Of a DNA stretch of 64,000 bases, positions 49,082 through 56,683 are shown piece after piece; positions within the stretch are counted from its first letter, which is position 1; each line of letters opens with the position of its first letter. The notes beneath the pieces are model-generated. The model searched no databases. It was not told the origin of the DNA and saw only the letters and a list, made by a program, of their open reading frames with translations. The position numbers and the translations under genes were made by a program. The DNA is from an uncultured Clostridium sp. (GTDB lineage: Bacteria; Bacillota; Clostridia; TANB77; CAG-508): assembly GCA_947570695.1 (NCBI GenBank), contig CANOVB010000008.1:1-64000 (forward strand), read 5' to 3'.

Positions 49082-49237
49082 CTATTCCTTTTTGTCTGAA
49101 AATTTCTTCAAAAAGTACCGCATGATCTCCTCCTTGTTCCAAGATTTCTTCAAAAGGTATTGCATGATTTTCTTCTTGTTCCAAGACAAGATGACACACG
49201 CTGTAAGCAGTGCCGTAAGAAGAATGTAGTCTAACAC
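49082..49237 (-). CDS. 51-aa membrane peptide with tandem repeat (high-GC cassette)
   Basis: A GTG-started frame with AAGGGGG 9 bp upstream. An N-terminal membrane helix (VLDYILLTALLTACVILSW) is followed by two 14-residue repeats, SWNKKKIMQYLLKK and SWNKEEIMRYFLKK, and a charged tail. The DNA repeat is also visible (two CTTGTTCCAAGA-type blocks near 49131 and 49176). It has its own promoter and terminator and no neighbour in the same direction. Topology resembles small type I toxin-like or regulatory membrane peptides; function unknown. Confidence 0.65.
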   Translation of the reverse strand: MLDYILLTALLTACVILSWNKKKIMQYLLKKSWNKEEIMRYFLKKFSDKKE

Positions 49238-49279
49238 GATTTTTAGCCCCCTTAAATAAAATTGGGTATCTGCTTATTC

Positions 49280-49308
49280 ATTTTAGCACATATAATATAT
49301 TTAATCAA
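49280..49308 (-). promoter_or_regulatory. Sigma-A promoter of the 51-aa peptide gene
   Basis: On the minus strand TTGATT and TAAAAT are separated by 17 bp. Confidence 0.75.
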
Positions 49309-49318
49309 ATTTATATTA

Positions 49319-50639
49319 TTAAATTTCATATTTTATTACATCTGCCATCAAATCTGAACCACCGAAAAAATCAGATGTTTCACTTGTAACTATGTACTCT
49401 ATATATTTTTTATCATTTTCTATATCATAAAAATATTTAGTTTCTAAAGGTTCTTGTGCATTTACTTTTTGCTCTAAGTTAATATCTTTTTCAGTAGTAT
49501 TTATAGTTTTTTGTAATATCTCATTTTTATTAATAAAAAATTCCTCTTCTTTTAATATTGCAGATTTCTGTTTTTCTTTATTGATGTTATTATCATATAT
49601 TGACACTATTTTGTTGTCCTCAGCTTTAATATTGTAACCAGCATTTGTATAAAAATCTCCAACTTTAAATCTTACATTAATATACTCTTTTTTCTCAATA
49701 TTATCTGTTTTTACATCATGTATTTCGCTTGTTTCTCTCAAAATTTCATAGTTTGTTCTGTTAAAATCTTTATCTAAATTTTCTAAAATATTATATATAT
49801 CTTCATCGTTTTTTATATCATATTTAGTATTAATAGTATTACTAGTTAATAAATCTCTTTTATCAAGTTCTACATCTAAATAACTCTTTTTCAAATCTTG
49901 CATTTCTGAATAATTACTATTTGCAAATCTTCCTATTTTCATATTAGGTGTTGTTAAAGATGAATTGTAAACTAAATACGTAGAATGAACACTATTATTA
50001 GAATAATTAAAGCTATTAGCATAATCTACCGAATCTCCAACTCCATATCCATCTGCTAAATGCATATTATAGTTTCTAGACCATTCAACTGCAGAAGAAT
50101 AATATATTATTCTTTTGAATCCAACACATACATTTACTCCTCCTTCTGAAACTGTTTGATATACTAGTGAATTACTACTTGCAATATCATTTTGCCCACC
50201 TGTTTCACATGCTATATATGTAACTAGTTTTGTATTTGGAGCCCATGATTTAGAAGCTAAATCATTAATTCCTATCATTTCTTTTCCACTACCTTCAATA
50301 GTTGAATTTCCTGTCTTTATTCCAGAAGCTGTGCCTTTAAATCTAATAGAGTCTATACTTCCATGAGTACAAAAAAGTTGAACTTCAGCTGACAAATTTG
50401 ATAATAAAAGTATTTGGCTTGGATCTTCTAGCTTATTACTTGGTGAATATCCGTAATCCTAAATAATAGTTTTTAGCAGTATTTACAAGTCCTGATGAAG
50501 TAATTATTCCTCCTGTAGATCCCACATGTTCTATCGTACCTATAGAAGTTGCAAAAGCTGCTAATGATGATGTTGTTGTGATAATGATTAAAGTAATAAA
50601 TAAAAAAGTACAAATTTTAAGTTTTGAAAGTTTTTTCAT
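49319..50639 (-). pseudogene. Secreted CHAT-like cysteine peptidase homologue with a frameshift
   Basis: Two frames make one ~440-residue exported protein. The first has a signal peptide (MKKLSKLKICTFLFITLIII..., AFA cleavage near 29) and ends abnormally; removing one base near 50456 restores GYGYSPSNKLEDPSQ and joins it to the second. The second has LFCTHGS and, 52 residues after that His, YIACETGG, matching the His and Cys of CHAT/caspase-clan peptidases, then a GGVNVCVGFKRII stretch as in CHAT domains. The rest (~200 residues) is charged and unrecognised. It follows the membrane-anchored gene by 25 bp. Confidence 0.6.
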
Positions 50640-50664
50640 CTCAATATCCTCCTTTTATTATTTA

Positions 50665-51732
50665 TTAATATCTATCTTTTTCTAAAAAAGTGCTATTTAA
50701 TATCTTAACCGCAAAATATGGTTTTCCCTTGTCTGCCTCCTTTAAAAATAATACAAATGGGCTATTAAATTCATAATATTCAGCTGTTGAAGGTGGTGCC
50801 GATAAACTATCAGTTGTTACAATAGCTTCACTAAAAACTTTACCACCAACTGCAGATAATGCAAAATCAATATCCTGCATTGCACTTGATATAAATTCTC
50901 CATCTGTGTTTTTTATTTCTTTATTGCAAAGATCAGTATAATTTACTGCAAATTTCAAATTAATATATGGTATTAATAAAATATCATCTTCTAATAGCTC
51001 TTTTTTTCCGCTATAATTATCCGAAAAATCAACAACATTATCATATAATTTTTCAAAAGACATATTTTCTAAATCTTTTGTTTTATATAATATTACTTCT
51101 TCATTTTCTTTAGTTTTTAACTTTAAAATAAATGAATAATAATTTTCATAATATAAAATTTCAACATTTTTAGTTAACTCTTCATTACTTTCTTCACCTA
51201 TTCCAAAAAATTTTACTCTACTTTTATCTCCATTTATGTCTGCAAACTCATGTAAATTTAAATTGTCAAACTTTTCTAAAAAACTAAATTCCTTTTTTAA
51301 AAGTGAATAAATACATATTCCATTAGAAGCACTTTCGTCAATGCATTCTACTAAATTAGATTCCTTTATTCCAAATTTTTTACTTAAATCTTTATATATT
51401 TGTTTTTTTAAATTAGGTTCAATTTTTGAAACTTTTATATAATAGTCATCTTTATCTATTTCTTCTTTATAAAACTTACTTTGATTTAAGTTTTGTAAAA
51501 GATAAGAATTTCCATTATTAAATTCTATATCACTACCAATATAATTTTTTAATTCATTCCATGCAAGTTGAAATGTACCACACCAAATAGTGTCAATATC
51601 TGTTTCCCCCTTTACGCCATAGAATATTTTTTTATCAACTGATTTTTCTTCTACTTTTATATTATTAAAAATAAATATAATTAATAATACTACTATTATT
51701 GCTGAAATAATTAATCCCACTTTTTTTCTCAT
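50665..51732 (-). CDS. Membrane-anchored protein with a serpin-like C-terminus
   Basis: A 355-residue protein with an N-terminal membrane anchor (~6-25) and an extracytoplasmic domain starting IWCGTFQLAWNELKNYIG. The C-terminus GKVFSEAIVTTDSLSAPP then YYEFNSPFVLFLKEADKGKP and YFAVKI fits the layout of a serpin hinge, loop and the FxxPFxxF...G...F strand pair. No lipobox. First gene of a two-gene unit with the CHAT-like protein. The serpin relation is inferred from the pattern and needs a structural test. Confidence 0.55.
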   Translation of the reverse strand: MRKKVGLIISAIIVVLLIIFIFNNIKVEEKSVDKKIFYGVKGETDIDTIWCGTFQLAWNELKNYIGSDIEFNNGNSYLLQNLNQSKFYKEEIDKDDYYIKVSKIEPNLKKQIYKDLSKKFGIKESNLVECIDESASNGICIYSLLKKEFSFLEKFDNLNLHEFADINGDKSRVKFFGIGEESNEELTKNVEILYYENYYSFILKLKTKENEEVILYKTKDLENMSFEKLYDNVVDFSDNYSGKKELLEDDILLIPYINLKFAVNYTDLCNKEIKNTDGEFISSAMQDIDFALSAVGGKVFSEAIVTTDSLSAPPSTAEYYEFNSPFVLFLKEADKGKPYFAVKILNSTFLEKDRY

Positions 51733-51944
51733 ATTTACTTTTCTCCTAAAATATAGTTATACAAATTATGTAATCATTTTCAATTATTTATTACTTATTT
51801 TAAATATAAAAACATTTAATTAGTGGTTAAAAGTGGTTTAAAATATTTATTTTACAAATATTGCTATTTTTTGTCAAAAAACTATCAATTATAAATTTTT
51901 CGTGATATAATGGTTTCATCAAATTTTGAAGGGAGGCAACAGCA

Positions 51945-52634
51945 ATGGTAGAATTCATTATTTTATCATTCATTCCACTTGCTGGAACTGCACTTGGAGC
52001 ATTCTTAGGAATTTTCAATAATTTTAATAATAAGTTTGAAAAGCAAGAAGAAATTCTAGTGGCTGTTGCTACTGGAATACTCGAAGCAATTTGTTTTAGT
52101 TTATTTGTAGAGTCATTTGAAAATATACGGAACAAAAACTTATTTATTGGAATTTTGATTGGATTTCTATTTATTCTCCTAATGAATTTATTTACCAAAA
52201 AGAGCAAATCAAACAACATAAAATTAAAACTTTTTTGGGCTATGCTAATCCATAACATTCCTGAAGGAATTATTATTGGTATTGCATTGTCCAGTCAAGC
52301 AAGTCTTCAAGCTTTATCTTTAGTGTTTAGCATTTCCTTGCAAAACATTCCTGATGGAATTGTAGTCTCTATGCCAGCAGTATCTACACTCGGAAAAAAG
52401 CGGGCTCTTTTACTTGGGATCTTTTCAGGAGTCGTTGAACCAATAGCTGCACTTCTAATTGGAACATTAGCAGCAAATTCTACACACATTAGCACTTTAG
52501 AACCAATTCTTACTGGTTTTTCTCTTTCTGCTATAATTATGATAACATTTGAACTTATAAGAGAATGCCAAAAACGTTATACCATGGCTTTTACAGCAAT
52601 TATCACAATTATCTTTAATAGTATTCTAAGTTAG
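51945..52634 (+). CDS. ZIP-family metal transporter
   Basis: A 229-residue, eight-helix protein. The metal-site motif HNIPEGIIIGIAL is at ~104-116 and the second QNIPDGIVVSMPAV at ~134-147, as in ZupT-like zinc/iron/manganese importers. GGGAGG precedes the ATG. The base composition is slightly less AT-rich than its neighbours. It ends in a hairpin. Confidence 0.85.
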   Translation: MVEFIILSFIPLAGTALGAFLGIFNNFNNKFEKQEEILVAVATGILEAICFSLFVESFENIRNKNLFIGILIGFLFILLMNLFTKKSKSNNIKLKLFWAMLIHNIPEGIIIGIALSSQASLQALSLVFSISLQNIPDGIVVSMPAVSTLGKKRALLLGIFSGVVEPIAALLIGTLAANSTHISTLEPILTGFSLSAIIMITFELIRECQKRYTMAFTAIITIIFNSILS

Positions 52635-52665
52635 CCAAAAGAAGCGACGAATGTCGCTTTTTTGG
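52634..52665 (+). terminator. Terminator of the ZIP transporter gene
   Basis: GCCAAAAGAAGCGAC pairs with GTCGCTTTTTTGGC. Confidence 0.85.
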
Positions 52666-52754
52666 CGTTTAATAGCTTAGCATCTGTTTTCATAATTAAT
52701 AAAAAAATTTGTGTACAAAATTAATACAACTATATAATAAAGCACACAAAGTAA

Positions 52755-52791
52755 AAGCCCTAAATTGTTATTTTCTAACAATTCAGGGCTT
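52755..52791 (-). terminator. Terminator of the phosphodiester glycosidase gene
   Basis: AAGCCCTAAATTGTT pairs with AACAATTCAGGGCTT, just past the minus-strand stop. Confidence 0.8.
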
Positions 52792-52796
52792 ATTAT

Positions 52797-54005
52797 TTAT
52801 TTTTTTAATTTATTTTGTACTAATGTATGATCACTATCATCACTATCATCTTTTTGTAATATAAATCCAGTTGCTATTGGTCTTGTTTTATGTGCTCCTG
52901 TACTATCTATTGGGTCATTTACTATTACATCATTTACAACTAAAACACTTGATGTTCCTCCATCTAAGTTTGCTGCATTATATGCTCCATATCTTTGCAT
53001 TATTTCTATTAAATCATCCATATCTGCACCAGTTTTTCCAACTTTTCTTCCATCTAATACTAGAAATAATACTATACCATCTTTTCTTTGACCTATTGCC
53101 GTTCTTGGTGCACTTCCCCATCCGCCATTTCCTAGTACTGAAGAGGCTTTACCATTTACTATTAAAAATGGTCCAAATGTAACAGCATCTCTAATTCCTT
53201 TATTCTTAGCTTGTGATAATGTCATTTTTTCTACTACTAATTTATCATCTTTTGTAAAACCAATTATACCTCCAGCTCCACCATAAGAATCTGTTGTAAC
53301 ATATTTTCCGCTACAAACTGTTATTCCAAGCGGTGATCCTCCTGTACTATTAAAATTAGGATCATTAAATCCACCACCATTTATAGCAATTAAAGCATCA
53401 TTATTCTTAGCCATTTTAGTTAAATATTGTCCTGATTTTCCTAAATTTTCAGTAGCTACTGCTTTTATTCTTGATGGCTCATATACTGCAACTAAATATC
53501 CATCATAAGTTTTTCCTGAGATTTCTATTATTTTGTAATCATTATTCTCTGGATCTCTTTCAAGTATTTCTTTTTCATATTCATTTTTATATTCAACTTT
53601 TGTTTCTTTAGAAGCAGCTAAGTTTATAGCATCTAAGTCTGTTGCCTCATCTATTTCAATAACTTTATTTTTATCTAATATGTAATTTATTGTGTCTTCA
53701 TCGTAAAACCATGTTGCAAAATATTGATGTGTCATTGTTGTCATAGCTGTAGTTACAAGCCATTCTCTAAATTCACTTATTGGCCCATATAATAAAAATA
53801 ATACTGTTATTATTCCAATACTTCCTAATGAAAATAAAACTGTAAATATATTTGTAACAATACTAGATTTTTTATTTTTTCCTTTTCTTGAACTATTTTC
53901 TTTATTACTATTTTTTAATTTATTTTTACTTTCCTCTTCTACTCTTGACTTTCTATGTCTTCTAACTACTCTAGTATTATCTTTATCTATTGTACTATTT
54001 CCCAT
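52797..54005 (-). CDS. Phosphodiester glycosidase family (NAGPA-domain) protein
   Basis: A 402-residue protein with a basic cytoplasmic N-terminus (KNKLKNSNKENSSRKGKNKK), a membrane helix (~50-72) and a NAGPA domain: YLTKMAKNNDALIAINGGGF (~191-210), AVTFGPFLIVNGK, RTAIGQRKDGIVLFLVLDGR and NAANLDGGTSSVLVVND. Such proteins are linked to exopolysaccharide or wall glycan turnover outside the membrane. Confidence 0.88.
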   Translation of the reverse strand: MGNSTIDKDNTRVVRRHRKSRVEEESKNKLKNSNKENSSRKGKNKKSSIVTNIFTVLFSLGSIGIITVLFLLYGPISEFREWLVTTAMTTMTHQYFATWFYDEDTINYILDKNKVIEIDEATDLDAINLAASKETKVEYKNEYEKEILERDPENNDYKIIEISGKTYDGYLVAVYEPSRIKAVATENLGKSGQYLTKMAKNNDALIAINGGGFNDPNFNSTGGSPLGITVCSGKYVTTDSYGGAGGIIGFTKDDKLVVEKMTLSQAKNKGIRDAVTFGPFLIVNGKASSVLGNGGWGSAPRTAIGQRKDGIVLFLVLDGRKVGKTGADMDDLIEIMQRYGAYNAANLDGGTSSVLVVNDVIVNDPIDSTGAHKTRPIATGFILQKDDSDDSDHTLVQNKLKK

Positions 54006-54283
54006 TTTAAATCCTTCCCTTGTATGAAATTAACATTTACATTTTATACGATAAATAGTTTTTTGTCTATACAAAATTATATAAATTCTTCAATAATTTG
54101 ACATTTTTGTATAGCAAAGTGTTTATATTTCTGTTATTTTCAATTAATGCAAAGCTTAACTATATTTAATCTGTATAAAGCATTATTGAAAACTTTATGT
54201 CATAATTATATATAAATTTAATATTGACTAAAGATTTTTTTAGCAATATACTACAAATAATAGTTTTAAGATTGGAGATTTTT

Positions 54284-55717
54284 ATGAATAAAAGAAATTT
54301 AGAAATGATTGCTGACTTTTATGAATTTACAATGGCAAATGGATATTTCCTAAAAAATATGAATGATATTGCTTATTTTGATGTCTTTTTTAGGGAAATA
54401 CCAGATAATGGTGGATTTGCTATTTTCGCAGGTTTAGAGCAAATTATAAATTTTATGAAAGATTTTCATTTTGAAAAAGATGATATTGAATATTTAAGAA
54501 ATCAAAAAATTTTTTCTGAGAGTTTTTTAGAGTACTTATCTAATTTTAAGTTTTCTGGAGACATTTGGGCTATTCCAGAAGGAACTGTAGTTTTTCCAAA
54601 TGAACCTTTAATTACAGTCAGAGCACCTATAATAGAAGCTCAATTATTAGAAACAATGTTTCTTCTTACTATTAATCATCAAAGCTTAATTGCTACAAAA
54701 ACAAGAAGAATTGTTAATCAAGCCAAAAATTGTCCTGTTATGGAATTTGGCGCTAGACGTGCTCATGGAGCAGATGCAGCAATATTAGGAGCTAGAGCTG
54801 CAATTATTGGTGGTGCTGTAGGAACATCTTGTACTATTTCAGCACAAAATTTCGATGTTCCTGCAAGTGGAACTATGGCTCATAGTTGGATTCAAAGTTT
54901 TGATAGTGAATACGAAGCTTTTAAAGCTTATGCTGAAATCTATTCTACTGGTTGTACATTTTTAATTGACACTTATAATACTCTTGAAAGCGGTCTTCCA
55001 AATGCAATAAAAGTATTTGATGAAATTTTAAAACCACAAGGAATTAGACCTGTTGCTGTTAGATTAGATAGTGGAGATCTAGCTTATCTTTCAAAAGAAG
55101 TTAGAAAAAGACTAGATAAAGCTGGATATTCTGATTGCAAAATTTGTGCCACTAATTCCCTAGATGAAAAATTAATAGCATCATTATTCGAACAAGATGC
55201 AAAAATTGATTTATTTGGTGTTGGTGAAAATCTAATTACTTCTAAAAGTGATCCTGTATTTGGAGGTGTTTACAAGCTTGTTGCTTTAGAAAAAAATGGA
55301 GCAATTATTCCTAAAATAAAAATTAGTGAAAACGTTATAAAAGTTACTAATCCTAGCTTTAAAAAAATTTACAGATTTTATTCTAAAGACACAAATAAAG
55401 CATTAGCTGATCTTATAGCTCTTCAGGATGAAAAAATTTCTGAAAATGAATATACCATTTTTGATCCTGCAAACACTTGGAAAAAGAAAACTTTGACTAA
55501 CTACTATGTAAAAGAATTACAAATAAAGATATTTGATAATGGAAATTTAGTATATAATTCTCCCTCACTAAAAGAAATTGCAGAATACTCTAAAAATGAT
55601 TTAAATACTTTTTGGGATGAAATAAAACGTATAGATAATCCTCACAAATATTTTGTAGATTTATCTCAAGATCTTTGGAATTTAAAAAATAGCATGTTAC
55701 AAAAAAGTAGCAACTAG
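54284..55717 (+). CDS. pncB: Nicotinate phosphoribosyltransferase
   Basis: A 477-residue enzyme converting nicotinate, PRPP and ATP to nicotinate mononucleotide in NAD salvage. Seen are MIADFYEFTMANGYFL at the N-terminus, FGARRAHGADAAILGARAAI (~150-169), GTMAHSWIQSFDSE and VAVRLDSGDLAYLSKEVR. The ATG at 54284 with TTGGAGA is preferred over the longer frame. It converges on nadE, separated by a repeat and a terminator. Confidence 0.93.
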   Translation: MNKRNLEMIADFYEFTMANGYFLKNMNDIAYFDVFFREIPDNGGFAIFAGLEQIINFMKDFHFEKDDIEYLRNQKIFSESFLEYLSNFKFSGDIWAIPEGTVVFPNEPLITVRAPIIEAQLLETMFLLTINHQSLIATKTRRIVNQAKNCPVMEFGARRAHGADAAILGARAAIIGGAVGTSCTISAQNFDVPASGTMAHSWIQSFDSEYEAFKAYAEIYSTGCTFLIDTYNTLESGLPNAIKVFDEILKPQGIRPVAVRLDSGDLAYLSKEVRKRLDKAGYSDCKICATNSLDEKLIASLFEQDAKIDLFGVGENLITSKSDPVFGGVYKLVALEKNGAIIPKIKISENVIKVTNPSFKKIYRFYSKDTNKALADLIALQDEKISENEYTIFDPANTWKKKTLTNYYVKELQIKIFDNGNLVYNSPSLKEIAEYSKNDLNTFWDEIKRIDNPHKYFVDLSQDLWNLKNSMLQKSSN

Positions 55718-55740
55718 AAAATCAAAACTTTTTATAAATA

Positions 55741-55850
55741 TTGTCAAAAGCTTATATTATAGTGAATTGCTCTGTAATTTACTATAATATAACAAAAGAG
55801 AACATTATGAAAACGCAAAATAAATACGAATTTTCTTGTCTTTATAAAAT
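55741..55850. repeat. Dispersed structured intergenic repeat, copy C (rearranged)
   Basis: TTGTCAAAAGCTTATATTAT, a stem with its complement ACTATAATATAA, then CAAAAGAGAACATTAT and TTTTCTTGTCTTT. The blocks match copy B but the stem-3 blocks follow stem 1 instead of preceding stem 2, so the order is permuted. Confidence 0.5.
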
Positions 55851-55896
55851 AAAAGTGGACAATAATTAATTTATAATTATTATCCACTTTTATTTT
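55851..55896. terminator. Bidirectional terminator between pncB and nadE
   Basis: AAAAGTGGACAATAATTA pairs with TAATTATTATCCACTTTT, with T-runs both ways. Confidence 0.85.
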
Positions 55897-55905
55897 ATCT
55901 TATTA

Positions 55906-56673
55906 TTACTTAAGAAATTTTGTTCTGTTAAATTCATATATTGGTATTTTATTTCTTTTATGACTTGATACTTTATTTAATCTATCTATTATTTTCATTG
56001 CAGTTTCATCTGTTTTCCCTGTTTCTATATATTCTGCAATCTGACTATATGTTACTCCCATTTTTTCTTCATCTGTTTTGCCACCTAGCCCATCGTTTGG
56101 AGCTTTTTTGATTACTTTCTCTGGTACTTTCAAATATTCTCCTATTTTTAAAACCTCTTCTACTGTAAAATTTGCAATAGGATTAAAATCATATCCGCTG
56201 TCTCCCCATTTTGTTGTATATCCCACAATAGTTTCGCAAAGATTTCCAGTACCTATTACTAGATAGCCTAGGCTTTGAGCTATTCCATAAAGAGTAGTCA
56301 TTCTTAATCTTGGCTTTATATTTACTTTTGATTCATTTACCAATTTTTTCCCTAATTCATCAAGAGAAGTATTTAATTTAAGTTCTAATTCATTATAAGT
56401 TTTAGTTAAATCAACTTCTAAAAATTGAACTTCAAAAGTTTTTGAAACAAGTTTTGCATCTTCTAAATCTTCTTTAATTGAATTACATGGCATTGAAACT
56501 GTTAGAACATTTTCTTTTCCTAAAGCTTTAACACTCATTGCAATAACAGTTGCAGAATCTTTTCCACCACTATTTCCTACTACTACTCCTTTAGCTCCTG
56601 TTTTTTGTACATATTCTTTTATCCACTTTATCGCATTTTCCGCCTCTTTAAATAAAGTTTTCTCATCTAACAT
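55906..56673 (-). CDS. nadE: NAD+ synthase, ammonia-type
   Basis: A 255-residue enzyme amidating deamido-NAD to NAD. The P-loop VVVGNSGGKDSATVIAMS is at ~31-48, with TGNLCETIVGYTTKWGDSGY (~142-161) and the helix/loop PNDGLGGKTDEEKMGVTY. It lacks a glutaminase domain, so it uses ammonia. It starts 10 bp after the ART-like gene, implying translational coupling, and is the last of the run. Confidence 0.95.
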   Translation of the reverse strand: MLDEKTLFKEAENAIKWIKEYVQKTGAKGVVVGNSGGKDSATVIAMSVKALGKENVLTVSMPCNSIKEDLEDAKLVSKTFEVQFLEVDLTKTYNELELKLNTSLDELGKKLVNESKVNIKPRLRMTTLYGIAQSLGYLVIGTGNLCETIVGYTTKWGDSGYDFNPIANFTVEEVLKIGEYLKVPEKVIKKAPNDGLGGKTDEEKMGVTYSQIAEYIETGKTDETAMKIIDRLNKVSSHKRNKIPIYEFNRTKFLK

Positions 56674-56683
56674 ATTATTCTCC

